Shown one piece after another: positions 21,517 to 35,000 of a stretch of DNA of 64,000 nt (within the stretch, counting starts at the first letter, position 1; each line of letters begins with the position of its first letter). The position numbers and the translations under genes were made by a program. Source of the stretch: Oscheius tipulae. Taxonomy: Eukaryota; Nematoda; Chromadorea; Rhabditida; Rhabditidae. The notes under the pieces are model-generated. The model did not search any database. It was given only the letters and a program-made list of their open reading frames with translations, and was not told where the DNA came from. The DNA lies in assembly GCA_037178975.1 (NCBI GenBank), contig JASJZH010000002.1, positions 8,855,501 through 8,919,500 on the forward strand, read 5' to 3'.

Positions 21517-24500
21517 CTATTGCTGGAAGGCACGGTGCCCTTCCTGTTGAAGGCGTCGCATCATGTCGGAGCCGACGGCGGCAGCCATCGGATGAGCCAT
21601 TCCGTTGGCAGACATGGCCGCGGCTTGCATCATCTGCTGCTGCTGGAGCATGTGAAGAATGTTCGGATTCATCATCATGTTCTGGAGCTCGTTGGCCATC
21701 ATCGGGTTTTGGGCGGCGGCAGCCATTTGCATCTGGAAATGGACGGGTTTGAAACGGTATCAGTCGATATCTCTCTGCCTCTTTATCTCTCTTCTTCTCC
21801 GTCTCTGTCTCGCTGTCCCTCTGTCTCTTGTCTCTCTGACTCTCTGTCGAAACACTTTTATATTTACCTGAGCCTGGACTTGGTGCTGTTGAGCCTGCTG
21901 CACTTGAGCCTGAGCGATCATTTCCAGCATCCGAGGATCCATCCCGGGAGGAAGACCAGGCATTCCGGACTGCAACAAGCCGAGACTGGCTGCCATCCTC
22001 TGATCCATAAACTGAGGAGGCATCTGACTCATTCTCTGGGCTTCTCTCTGCATCATCTGCTGCATCTGTGCCTGCTGTTGTCTCATTATTTCTTGCTTCG
22101 CGTGTTCCTGAATCATGGCAGCCTGATGGGCCTGCTGTGCTGCATGTGCTTGTGCCTGAGCTTGAAGGAGCTGATTCAATTGAATGTGGTTGGCGTTGGA
22201 CATCATAGCCTGTAGCTGAGCCATCTCCAAGGCAGCATTACCTCCGAGACGAGGGTCCAGAATGCCGTTCGAGTCGATCTTCTTGACCGGCATGGCCGAC
22301 ACTGGCTGAACAGGAGGAGCTGGAGGTGGTGCCTGTTTGGCTTTCTCCTGAGCCGCTTTCAGCTTCTTGTCCCAGTCTCCGTCAGGTTTTATTCGATAGT
22401 AGAGATCGGTCCTTGAGCAGCGATGACCACATTTCCTGACAAAGCTGCGCACGAAGAGCGAGTTCTTCGAAACGTACGCAACCTAAAAATTGCTGAGTTT
22501 AATCATTTCCTTTCCAATTTTACCTCATCCGAATCTTCCTTCTCCGTGCTTTCATCAGGATCATAGCAGTCGTCATAATCTTCTCCATGATCATTTTCCT
22601 GAATGATTGGCACGTTGTCCTTGGATGTCGATGGTTCGACGGCAACGATGGTTGGCTAGAAACGAAACGTTACTACTATCTATAGAAACAAAGAGACAGG
22701 GACAAAGAGGCTGAGAGACAGAGACAAGGAGACAGAAACAGGGAGGCAGAGAAACAGAAAGACAGACAGATAGACAGACACAGAGGCTGAGAGACAGAGA
22801 AACACAGACACAGAGACAGTACATACCTCAGGCTTGGTCTCCATCGGTTCTTCTTTGATGTCATGATGACCGTTTTGAATCGGATCCTCTGGCGGTGTCG
22901 AGCAGGAAGGCTCACGCCCATTGATCTCCTCTTTGTCCGGTTTCTCTTCTCTCAACTCCGGAGTCAGTTCCTTCTCATCCGGCTTCTTCTTCTTCGCACT
23001 TCCATTGACGTGGCTCTTCTTCCTCTTCACACTCTTGTTTTTCTTCTCCAAATCGAACTCGTGAATTGAGGCAGCCTGACTCGGACTCCTTCGATCGTCT
23101 CCCATGCTCGGAGTCCTTCGTCGTCCGTTCTTACCAGCTCGGGTCTTGACGCCAGAGTCCTCCTCCTCGAAGCTGGGACTGCGCTTGAACAAGGTGGGCG
23201 GAACCGTCGAGGGTCGATCAACTGGACGCAGCTGTCCATACTTCTTGAAAAATAGACGACAGTCTGTGCACAACAGCATGCTGTCCCGTCCCGCATGGTG
23301 CCAGTCCTTGCTTTCTGAAAAACGGGGCATGTCAGTTGGCCTGGTTGTCTTTCTTTTCCCCAGGGGAGCCGTCTTCTTCAACATATAGTCGGCAGTTAGA
23401 GGGCAACAATGATGACACATGGCAGTCTCTATGCGAGCGCGCGATTAGTGGCTAAACAGACACACTATCGCGATGAAAAGGTCGCCGCTGACACCTGCTT
23501 ATGCTTTAGAAAAGAGTGGGATTAGGGAGCGATTAGGATCCTATTTCAGACTGTCCCTGTCTCTATGTATCTCTGTCAGTAGGCCCCTCAACAAACCTGT
23601 AGAGTAGCAATGATGACATGCATAATGGGTTCCCTTGCCCTCCTCGACATCGCTCTCACTGGCTGACGCGTAGTCATTATATTCTGTGGAGGCTGGCCTT
23701 GACGCCTTGTTATTGCCATTCTTAGCCTTTTTGACCGCCGCCACAGGATTTCTCGGCCTGCTTAACGGCTTAGGCTTGATCGCGTCAGGAGTCTTCTTCC
23801 AGAGATAATAATATGCCACCAACTGATCCTGAACAAATGTTTTAACATCAGAGACACTCTCCCAAATTACCCTGCTATGGAGGGGAAGAAGCTCGCGATT
23901 GATCTTGAGAAAGTTTTTTCCAATGGTTCGAATTCCCTTGCTGAACTTTTTCGAATCCTCGGGGGTCATGAAGTTAGCGTCACAGGCCAGCAGCTTATCA
24001 TTTGCGTTCATCTCCTTCAGTGCCTCGTCATATTTGTAGCCGCAGCGATGCAATGTGCCGATACAGTCGTCGAAAAGCAAGTCAGAGACCTGAAAAAGAG
24101 ATTATGAGTCTCCTCTTAAACAAACTGGCCCTCTCTGTGTGTGAATTAGTCAATATTTGTTTGCGTAGAACGTACCCTTGCGGTTTTCTCCACGGACGTG
24201 GGTTTTTGGTCGAACATGGCAAACATCCGGAAGCTTCGGGCCAACTTGATGTATTTATCCTCAGTCTGCTGCGAGATCTGTCCTGGCCTGTAGATGAGTT
24301 CATCGCGATCCGGCTCATCGCCGACACTGCACGTCGCCTCGGGAGGTAACTTGGCCTGAAAACACTTCATGTTCAATGAGCCGAGACAAGTTTCGAGAGC
24401 TGGTCAGAACTAGAGACACGAGATTAATAGCTGATGCCGCTGTTCGACCGCGCCGACCTCGTAAATCCGTCAGGCGGGTCGACATTACAGCAGGCATAAA

Positions 24501-26362
24501 TGAGGAGGAGAGAACTAATGACAGAGACCGAGAATGCGGCCACAACTGAATGCTGTCTAACTGTCGTGGGGGTGGTTTCTAGTTTCAGAGAGACAGACAT
24601 AAACTCTGATATTAGGTGGTAGAAACCCGATATCTAGGAACGACTCCCCTTCCACTTTCTTTCTACGGCGGCGGCTTTGTATTTGCCTTGGACTGATGCT
24701 CTCTGGCGCAAACACGGACAGCCCCGGCCATTGACACGTAGAAGGCACTCGAATGACTGACCCATCTCTCTCTCTCTCTGTCCCGTCTAATCTTTCGCCT
24801 TCCTCTAATTATCCTCTGCTGTAAAAGCGGCAACGAAGGAGACAACGCCTCAATAAAACATTTATGACCATGATTGAGAGGGTCCCCCTCCGGCAGCTGT
24901 CCTCCTATTTCATTTAGATTAATACTGGGTCAGATAGTCATGAGCGTGTGTGGAAGCAAACACTAGGGGGGGGCGCAGAGCTTTCGGTTCCCCGGTGGTG
25001 AGGAGCAACAGTGTTTGTACACTGTTTTCCCCCCAATCAAACAGAATCTCTTCCCCGGAAACTGACCCTGCAATCGGGTTGCGCCCGTGAATCTAAGGAG
25101 GAGACGTAATTGAATAAGAGACCGGCCGAAAACTCTATTTGCTCGATGTCATTATTAGCATGTTATTCGTGTCGTGTGTCTATGCAAAATTGGGATCGGA
25201 TTAATGAGGCAGCGGCACAGAGAACAAAAGACAAAAAAACTGAAAGGAATTTGAATCTGGTGCTATGTGTCTCTCTGTCTCTCAGTCCCCCTGTGTGAAC
25301 TATGCGTATATTGAATTTGACTCTCAAGGAGAAAGAGTTTGTTTCTCATAATAAAGTACCACTTTACCACCCTCGGCTATTCAGTCGCCCCTCTTTTCGT
25401 GTTCGTTTTTACGATCGGCCGGAACCATAAAAACTACGGGTATAGGGAGAAGGAGAGGGCTGGCTGAGGTTCAATCGATCGATCCCCTCGCGTGATGAGG
25501 CGCCAAGCAAGGTCTTTTCACCCCGAAGAACTATTCATACGACTCACAGACTTATTCAACCTTCCCAAAGTTCAAAAGATTTCTTACCTGGAAGGCAGTT
25601 CCGACGCGGATCTCTCCCTGAACAGAAGCCAGTCTTGAAGATTCTTGATTATAGGCAAGACAGCTGAAGAAGGCGTCGTTCTTTCGGAGGTCACAGCCTT
25701 CCAAACTGCGGAAATCCTTCACAAAGTTGACTTCACACTTCCCTCTGAAATGCTTGTCTTACAACTCAGGAGAACAATAAGAGGTCAGAGGTTGAGTGTG
25801 TGGCTTTGGAGCGGCTGGCAACGTACGATCAATAGGGAGACCAACTCCATTGCTGACCACGCCCCCTTTGAGGCTTATCGAAGCGTAATTGGCGTGTTGC
25901 CAGCCCCCCCCCTTTTCGGACAGCAGCTACGTAAAGAGCTCCCACCAATAACTAAATTTAGGCATGCCGCCGCCATTTCCTTGTTTCTAATAGACGCGCG
26001 CGACCAAATGTTATTGCAGCCAGTAGGGGCCACTACGTGGCTTTCTTTTAATATATAGAACGGAAAAAAAGGGAGGGAAGAGGGCAAAAAAAACTGTAAA
26101 TGTTCTCTGCAGCGCTGACTCTCACTAGAGGACTTTTTGAGATCTCTGATCTCCCATAGGATCCGAACCAGATACTAACCGAACCGACCCCACGCTGTCC
26201 TTCTTGCCAGATCGGACTAACTCTCGCTCCTAGCTCTTTCCAAAGGCTGCAAATTTTCCTCTTGGCATTTCAAGGCTAGGATTAGATCTAAATCTGAAAC
26301 CAGGATCTCAAAACAGTGTCTAATCCGTCATAATCTGATTGACATTCAGATTTTGGCAAGAA

Positions 26363-26399
<37 letters not shown>

Positions 26400-26565
26400 G
26401 ATAGAGAGAGAGAGTGAGGGAAGACGGCGCGGGCAAGCGGCCAACAAACCGGCCCCAGAGTGAGGGCGGCCGGAAAATGGATACCTCTAGGGGTCGTCTA
26501 AACATGCCGAAAGAGACAATAGCCTCTGTTGAAATCAGTGTCTCTAGGGAAGATGAGCTCTCCCC

Positions 26566-26610
<45 letters not shown>

Positions 26611-29007
26611 GCTGTCTCTCTGACAGCGGAATTATTAATGGACCCGTAAATATTGAAGATCAGAGTGCGGACGAGGGATTGCGAAGAGAGTGAGAGAAAG
26701 ACGCGGTATTTTTGGCGGACTGCCAGTAGGAGAACACGTGAACCCGAAATCAGATTGGCTGATCGCACCAACACATACTCACGCGAAAGAGAGAGGCGGA
26801 GAGAAGAAAGAGAGGCACAGCAGGTGGCCGGTTCGGGGCGCGCGAGCAACGGACACTTAATACTTCACACTTTTGATAGATTAGATCGTGGAACAGAGGA
26901 CGCGCGAGATAGAGGGAGAGAGTTGAACATTTGTGTACTGCTCTGGAGAAGAAAGGAGAGAATAACAGGTCTGTCTCTGTCTCTCTGTCTCTCTCTCAGC
27001 CCCTCTATTTATAACTGCCTCTCTGGACCCGCTAGTACTGCTCAGGTTCAAAAGTGTCCCAGCTCTTATCAGCTGTGTTTTTTGCGTCCAAAAGTGCCTA
27101 CCAATAATCGTAGTGTTGGAAATGCTAATCAGTATGACAGTTGTGTCAACAAACCGAGCGCGATCGCTAGTTCCGATTACAAACATTGTCCCCGTCCCTT
27201 CCCCTCTCTTCTGGCTACAACTTGGCTCTCTCCTTAAATAGCTAAACTGGGGGGACGGAAATTCCTGGCAATTGGATTACTGGCCGAGCGCGTCTAAGAA
27301 ACACGATTATGTACTTGGAGAAGAGAAGGAGGGTGGCCAGATGACCCGTCCCGTGGTCGCCGCGATAAAGAGACGAGATAGACCGCAACACCTGTCGCCA
27401 AGGGAATCTAATAGGCTGGCAGCAAACGATAACACGAACCTGAGACTGGAGATTGAATAGAATTGGGAGGATTCGGAGGTGAAGAGCTCGCGCGGATGCG
27501 TGTCCACTATGGGCGCTTCGGATTCCAGGAGTTCGTTCCTCTCTTGCAGGATGAGGCTGATAGACATCTCTGGCACTTCCTCCGGTCGAAAAAACCGCGT
27601 CACCTTGACTGAGACGACATCCCGCTTGCCCTGAAATTGGTCGCTTAATCTGTGTCTTCTCTATGACTTGACAACTGACGTATACCGTCTTTGTCTCTGT
27701 CTCTCAAATATCTGCAAACTTGCAGACTTTGCTCTGATCTACAATAGTGCAAAACATCACAAAGACCAAGCAATGTCTTTTGCTCAAAATCCGTATAATC
27801 TTTTGAGGGGCTATTAGCGACAATACGGTAATTAGTCTGCACCCTCTCACAAACACTAAGGGCGCGATATCTGGCCATCTGATCTGAATAAGCTAGCAGC
27901 GCAACCAGATGGCTCTAGTCTACCGGAGAAGGGGTTAGAGGAAAAAAATCTTCTTTTCCCTGTTCAGTCCCCTCCATAGCCTCTCGCGACTTTCCATACA
28001 CACTTCCAATGTCAACAGCCGGCAGAGAATGTTTGCCCACTTGCGCTCAGATAGACACACTTACACGGCAAAAAGTTACCAATAGCCATTTAGCTACTTC
28101 ACGGCTCTCTCTCTCAATGCCAGCTGTTTCTGCTGTTTAGAGCAGATGATATAATGTTTATTCCGTAATGTGATGCTAGTAGGATGGAGGGGAAGTGGAA
28201 CGGAGCATTCTGGGATCGGGTTACCGCCAGTCAAGGAGGATCGAGAGTCACTCTGGGATAGTCAGCTGGGAACTATAGAGCCAGAGAGTACTTTGAAGAA
28301 GACAGTCTCTGTCTCTATCCCCTCCTTTGACCTGTCCCCTCTCCCAGCAAATTTCAAATTTCCTCACCGCAGAAAAAACTTTATACGGCTGGCCAATCCG
28401 TTATTGCGCTAGGCCTTTTGGCTGTCTTTGTGTGTGTGAGAGAGAGAGAGAGAAAGTGAGCGAACTATATGCTTATTCACGACTGCCGAGACTGACTACT
28501 CGTGAAATGTTTGTTGAATGACCCCTATTGTAGATTAGGACACTAATCCCGGTGGGTACCAATTAGGGGATTGCGCCACCGCCTTGCCATACGAGAGCCG
28601 GTGTGGCGAGGAGAAAAAGGGTCAGTCACCGCGCTCGGACTAACCATTTTGAAAAGGGAGATGGTGCCGACGATGAAGGGGTCGTTGGAGATTGATTCGA
28701 CGTAGACATGGTCACCGGGTCGGTACTTGATCCCATCATGGCTTTCAAAACATCGTACCTCGCCGTCTGTTCGATTGCGGAAAGCCTGAAATTGTATTAT
28801 TGTCCCGGTTCTTTAAAGGAGCTAATCTGTCCATTCAGAGCTTGCGAAAAAGGGGGGTGACTGATAGCGATAAGAGGGAAATCTTACCTTTCCCCGTCGG
28901 CTTTTGTCACTTCGGCCGGGCACGCTGTAGTAGATGGGTTCAACCTGCCAGCTGAGATCTTGTGAATCTTCCTCGGGAGTCCGACTGGACTCGCCGTCGG
29001 TACTCAT
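21517..29007 (-). CDS. egl-27: EGL-27 (RERE/MTA-type chromatin regulator)
   Basis: Eleven exons: 28888-29007, 28645-28785, 27440-27630, 25588-25744, 24176-24355, 23871-24089, 23597-23828, 22827-23314, 22524-22655, 21868-22482, 21517-21732; 896 residues. It is a nuclear co-regulator acting with histone deacetylases. Domains in order: BAH (about 55-195, with GDHVYVESISNDPFIVGTI and LRGKCEV), ELM2 starting at RVGTAFQAKLPPEA, SANT (about 290-365, FSKGIRTIGKNF and YYYLWKKTPDA), a GATA-type zinc finger (CHHC...CTDC, about 402-440), Lys-rich linkers, a RERE/atrophin-like segment (RKCGHRCSRTDLYYRI), and a Met/Gln/Ala-rich tail. The ATG is 1 nt after TTTCAG, a probable trans-splice acceptor. Introns 2, 3 and 4 are long (about 1.0, 1.7 and 1.2 kb), the rest short. 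Other isoforms are possible. Confidence 0.94.
26360..26612. repeat. inverted (GA)n and (TC)n tracts
   Basis: A GAGA-rich run at about 26363-26415 and a CTCT run at about 26568-26608 flank 150 bp inside egl-27 intron 3. They could pair in RNA. Confidence 0.7.
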
Positions 29008-32000
29008 CCTGAAAGAAGGGACGATTAGCAGGTTATACAGGCGATCGATAGGCCTAATGAGGTCAGCTCGAGAAGGCAACGCCCCCTGCAAAGTGACAAG
29101 AGATGGTATAAAATAGGACAGGGAGGAAGAGAACACAGGGGCTCGGGGAGTGAAACCTCCCGCGCCTATCAGCTGCTTAACACAGAAAACAGCGACAACG
29201 CGCGGAACAACAGGTCGAGTGGTCGAAAGTGCCGACATTGCCGCGGCGGCTGCAGCGCTTTGATCGCGCGCGAGCGCGGTAGACAGAGGCAGAGCGAGAA
29301 ATGTCCACAAAAGCCTTCTTCTCCGGGTACCAAAATATGGAGAGGATGTCTCCAGAGAGACAGAACAATTTTGACCAAAAACAAAAAGAGGCGCGAAAGA
29401 TGGCTATAGGGAGGAAATTGGATAAGTTAAAGCTGATTTGGATGGATTTAGAATGGAGGGAGAGAGCAGTACGTGTTTCAGGAGATTCCCTCAAAAAGTT
29501 TAAATTGGAAAAGACCGAGAATGACCTCCTCGGTGTGAGAGTCAGCTGTTTTAATCTTTCGCATCGCTTCCGTTCGTCATATTGACACACTAGTTGTCCC
29601 ACCCGGGAGGCCCCCTCGCACAAAAATCCTATAGTCTTCGCACACGATGACCCTTTGTCTATAAGGGAGAAAGTCGCGTGCCAGGTGAATCCATCATTTC
29701 GCTACTTCTTCTGCTGCCAATCGCTGTCATTCGGACGGCAGGCGACCATCTGTCACGGGCGCTTAGTAAGCGTGTTATGTTATTTGTCAATTAGGACACA
29801 GCAGCTCGCTCAGGGGGGCTCGTCCTTGAACCGATTGTTTGCGGCTGCTTTGAAAGATTAGCCATGAGTTTATACAGTTGGTCTCTGTCTCTCTGTCACT
29901 GTTTCTCTATCTCTCTGTGATAAGTGTGAAGTTCAAAAAGGATAGAAAATTAGGAAGGCTGGGAAGAAGAGGAAGGACACGGAGAGCCATTATGATTCTC
30001 CTAGAGAGCACATATGCTCTCTGAGCCTGGTGCCCCCACCCCGAGACGCGCGAGAGATCGAGCGGTAAACAATAGCCCAACACACAAATTAAAGACAGAG
30101 TGAGCGAGTCTTCTGAGATAAGATTTGAGGGTCAGTGCTTGTTCTTTATCGTTTTAGAGACTCTCTCACAGTTTAGTGCGGTGCACACATCCCGTGCGAC
30201 TAATCCCTGGGGCAATAAAATTCTGTGTTGTGGGGCGCCGAGGTTTGGGGGAGCACTCACTTTTTTTTTTTGGAAAACATGAGAATAGTGTATCTTTTTG
30301 GGGCAACTGTTTTGTCTCTCCTGCTGGCCGAGAAGTGAGCGCCCCGTTTTTTGTACCATTCGCGCGCGCTGGGTCTCTGTGATAAGCCCCTGCCCGTATT
30401 GTTCCCACAGTTGGCAACTTTTACGAGGGAGGGAGATCATTGGAAGGAACTTACAGAGAAGGTGGATAAGGAAACCCTGTCTTTTTTTCTCTCTGTCTTT
30501 CTACTTTTCTTCTGTCTTTGGAATCTCTGTGGGTTGAAAACAAGCCTGAGAACATGAGGAAAGTCTATATTTTGAAAGAGGTGTGAGAAATAAGAAAAAA
30601 TGGGCGTGTAATTGATACGAATCCTCCTCCCAAACGGTTTTCTCTCTTCCGTTCAAAGCGCGAATGGCGCAGCCGCACTCGAGAGAGCATATGTGTGGAC
30701 ACAAGTGGATCGGCGGCCGCCACTGGCGACTTGTTCCCCATGACCCCTCCGGGTGCTATTCAAACACGCGCCATACCACAGGAAAAAATTAAACAGAATG
30801 ACCACCGGAGATAGCCTCTCTCTCTCTTTTCGTGACACCTGCTGCCCACTGTCTCTTTCTCGAGGGGTGACCTTGACACTTTGAGAAAGTCGCCAACTGG
30901 CCTGTAACAAGCGGCTAGCTCCGAAACTAATTTGTGATAGTGGTAAGAAAACAAGAAGGACGCTTATCTCACAGATGGTTTTGTGTAGTTTCGGCCCGGT
31001 TCTTGCGTGTGCTGCCCGCCGCGAGAAAACTTGATGTCATGTGTTTTTTTCCGCCAAAAGTCAAAAGTGACAGAAATATCCCGGGGTTACACGGCCCGTG
31101 GTTATAATTGATTGAGTGACTGTAAAAACAAAGGATTTACGATCTTCTTAGAGAAAGTGTGTTGACTGATGACAAATTGGAAGAAAAAAAATTGAGAAAA
31201 CAGTGGACTCTCTCCCAGGAATTGGCTGGAATCGCAGAGGGAGACGGACTGATAACAGGAAGGCAGCAGCCAGGAGAACTGCCGACTCATGACACCGCTC
31301 TCTCGCAGACAACAAAGTTCGAACGAAAAAGAGGGTATTGGTCAACAGTGAACGGGAAGGGTTTGGAAAGAGGGAGAAAGAAAGAGAGACAGAGACGGGA
31401 TAAGATTACAGGAACATAACAACATGGCCCTCAAAAATGACACCTACCCACCTATTAGCACTCCCTCTATCTCTCTAGCAAGCGGCCTCAAATCCAGAGT
31501 CATCACTTTTTCACAAAGGACCGCCGCCGTGTACAGATGCTTTTGAACGGGGGGCCCGGGGTTGATTCATCTCAGTCAGCCTTTTGGAACAAGACTATAG
31601 AAGGAAAAGCGGGAGGAAATGCTTGGGAAAAGAAGTCAATCGATAGCCACTCATGACCTAAGGTGACAATAAAACCATTGCGTAAGAGAGAGAGAGAGAA
31701 AGAGAGTGCGCGGGACCGGAGGAAGTCTCACAAATTATCAGATGATTCGTCCAGCTGTCCCTCGGGGTCCCCCGAGGAGTCCGCTCTCACCCCTTCGAAG
31801 GTTCGGGGCAGATTCCAATTAGACTCTGAACAAAAACGGTCCTGGCGGCTGTACCACAGTGGCTAAGGCTTTGGTGCCCGATTGAGAGAAGGCGAAAAAG
31901 CTCCGGAGAGAAGTGGGGGGTATGAACGGGTTTTAATCCGACGAAAGCCTGTGGGCTATGTCCCAAAGTGTGTGGTAGTGAGAGTGTCAGAGAAGGTGAT

Positions 32001-35000
32001 AGGGGTCGAGGAGGGTTTGAGAGAGAGAGAGAGCCTGTGCGCGACCTCCTCTTTCTCGCGCGGGGACGCGTGCCTCTGTTTATGGCCGTTTCAAACTGCC
32101 GCCTAAACAAACTATAAGAAGCTCGAGGAGACCAAGAAATGATAATAGTGTGTCCGGAGAGACTAACACCTCCCTGGACAACAGCTGTTCAAAAGGACTT
32201 GTAGTCGGTAGGAGACAGCGGGGCATCAGCGTGACTTTTTTTTGAAACTGGGTCAATGAGCAGAATCCTTTTTTTGGCAGTGAAAGAACATGAGAAAGAA
32301 GTCAAGTGTCTTATGGCCCAATTGGCACAAACCGCGAGGTGTTGTGGCCCAGAGAGAGACAGAAGAACCCGAAACATGCGAGAATGAGTGGAACGCCCCT
32401 TTTTGCCTGTGTCGGGTCGCTCAGTGTGTCCCCCCGGTTGGCAGGGCGCCATCTGGTATCATCAATAGATTAAGTGCGATAGGGGGACAGCCAGAAAGGT
32501 TGTAATGTTGCAGCTGATTTCTTCCGTTCCTTGGACTGTGTCCCCTGCTAATCCCTCAAGGAGAGAGGAGAGTTGACCCAGCCACCACCTGGCCCGAACT
32601 GTGGTTGTTTGGTTACTCGTCTTGCGTACCATAATCTCCAAAAAAAGGCTGTCGAAAAGAACAAGTTCATGTCTCTGTCTCTCTGTCTCTCTGTTTCTCT
32701 GTACTCCTATCACCCCGTCTTTCCAGAACGGAAGCAGATAAGATTGGAATGACGAGCAATTTCAGAGTACAGTTCATCTAGTCGTAAAACATGGCCATTT
32801 GTGGCTGGCTGAAGGGATCTGGTTGACCTGCGCCGCGCACGCACACACACACGAAACGCCGCCGGCCCGAACGAAATCATAGTTTAACAACAGTATTATG
32901 ATATTGGTTTTTGATGGAAGAAAGAGAGACACTTCCCCTATTAAGTAAACATGTTTTCGCCGCCTGAAACTTTTAAGATCACCCACTGCTCTCTGGAAGC
33001 AGTGGTAAGGATACAATTACATATGCGCTTGGCGTCAAAGGTCACGCCGGGTAATTTTATGGCCGGCTAGCAGTTTAGGGCCATTGTTAGAGAGCGCGTC
33101 GAGTAGAGGGGGCTGGAGGAGGATTGTCGCCAGAGAATAACTATTGATACTGTATGTGTCGCGAGAAGAGAGAGAGAGAGAGAGAGAGAGCGCAAGCGGG
33201 ATGGGTCATAAAAGTGATTGGCCGTGAATAAATGGTCGGACAGTGTGTGAAGGCGGGCATTTTCTCATCTGGGAAGAGCTATGGAGAAAACAGTTTAAAT
33301 GGGAAGAAGGAGGAGCAGAACCGAGCTGTCAATCAAAAGACAAAAGGCTAGTCTGGATTAGATATTAGTCGCGCCCTGTCGTGGGTCAAGCCACCAATTT
33401 TTCGAGGTTTCCAGCTTTACCATGTTCTGCAAGAGACCACATCAAAATCTATAAGTTTGCAGCATACCCAAAACTTGGATAACCACTTCTTGATTGCCAA
33501 AAACTGCTCGGAAATGCTAACATGTTTCGGTCGAGGTAAAAGATAGTCCGATCTGGCAGGTCGGAAAATGTTAGGATCGGATCGGTTAGTATCTGGTTCG
33601 AATCCGCCTTGAATCAGAGTTTTGGAGAAGGAGACTTTTGAAAACCCCCAGCTGGTCAACGGGAAGAACAAAACTCAGAGGCACTCTTCCTAACCGCTGA
33701 AGAGACTGAGAGCGACGAGGAACCGGTTGCTCTCTCTCTCTCTCTCTCTCCTTCCTCTAGGGGTTGGAAGGAAAAGCGGCGGGCATTGAGGGAGAGAGCT
33801 GACGGCAAAAGTGTGAACCCATTTCCAGGGATTCTCATTTTTCGAGAGAGTGAGCTCGCGTGGGAAAGGGTCCTTATCAGCTGGACGCGATCGCCTTTCG
33901 GCTCTAATCTCCAACTGGCCCAATTATCATTGTGTGTATGTGTGTGTTTGGGAGGAAAACGTAAGAGGGGGTCATGTCTCGAGAATTGGATTTCACGCGT
34001 AAAGACCACAAATCCTGGATCTCTCTCAATGTCCGTGTCTCCCGGAAAACAACTGGCAGGACAGCTGAGCTCAGCTGAGGGATGACTGAAAAAGAGTCAT
34101 AGGCTGAGAGGGCAAAAGAACGACAGAGAGGCAGAGAGAAGGAGAAGCTGAGAGTAATAGAAACAAGGAGGCAGGGAGACAGATAGATAGAGAGACAGAG
34201 AGGCTTGAGTGACGCCAGGTGAAACATGAAGAAGGCAAAAGAGAAATCCCGAGCAGATTGGAAAGGATTATCTGAAGTGGGATGAAAAGACTCTGGTCAT
34301 TCTTTTCACGTGTGTACTGTAAACAGAGCGCGCGCTCCTTTGATCTCCAATTAGTAGTCGACACACAAGAAATTCCCAGGAAGTTGATCTAATCCTCAAG
34401 AGGGTGCAGACGGACACAAAAAGGCGAGATAAGGAAACATGGCTCGGCGACTCGGCCGCGGGGAGAGAACTCTGTCAACAAAAAGACACACCACACACAA
34501 ATACTGCGCCGAAGGACCATCTTTCAAGTCTTGGAGCTGGCGCCAATTAAACCCCCCCAAGTTACCAGTTTATGACCAGTGAGACACACCAGTGACGGTC
34601 GACAGGTGGCTCGCTCTCTCTCTCTCTCTGGGTGGTGTCGGCCCCCTTTTCGCGCGCCGTAAAAGATCGCTCTCTCCTCAGCTCATAACGAGGGATTTGG
34701 GGAGGACAAAAAGTGAGCTGTGAGTGGTTATGGTTCTTCCTCTCTGGACTGTGTGATGCGGCCGAACGGATTGCCATCTAATCGCGATCGCTCGGGGGCT
34801 GCATCTTTCTCCACGAGGCTAGGGAGAAGAATGCTTTGCTATTGAAACAGTCTGGAGTTAACAGAAGGAACAGGTGGCTAAAGATGGCGCGGAAGGAGAG
34901 AAGACGACAAGGTCATCTTGAGGACACGCTTGGATAATCGGTGCAAAAGTATCCCCTCCCTTGCTAAAAGCAACCACAGCTGTGCCAATTTTTGAATTTC

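Noticed and set aside
22141-22215. Histidine-rich plus-strand frame opposite egl-27
   Set aside because: It is the complement of the Met/Gln/Ala-rich EGL-27 tail.
22591-22824. Apparent Cys/Ser/Leu-rich membrane protein on the minus strand
   Set aside because: It is the TCTCTGTCTG repeat of an egl-27 intron translated; similar false frames occur at 41.6-42.0 and 50.0-50.5 kb.
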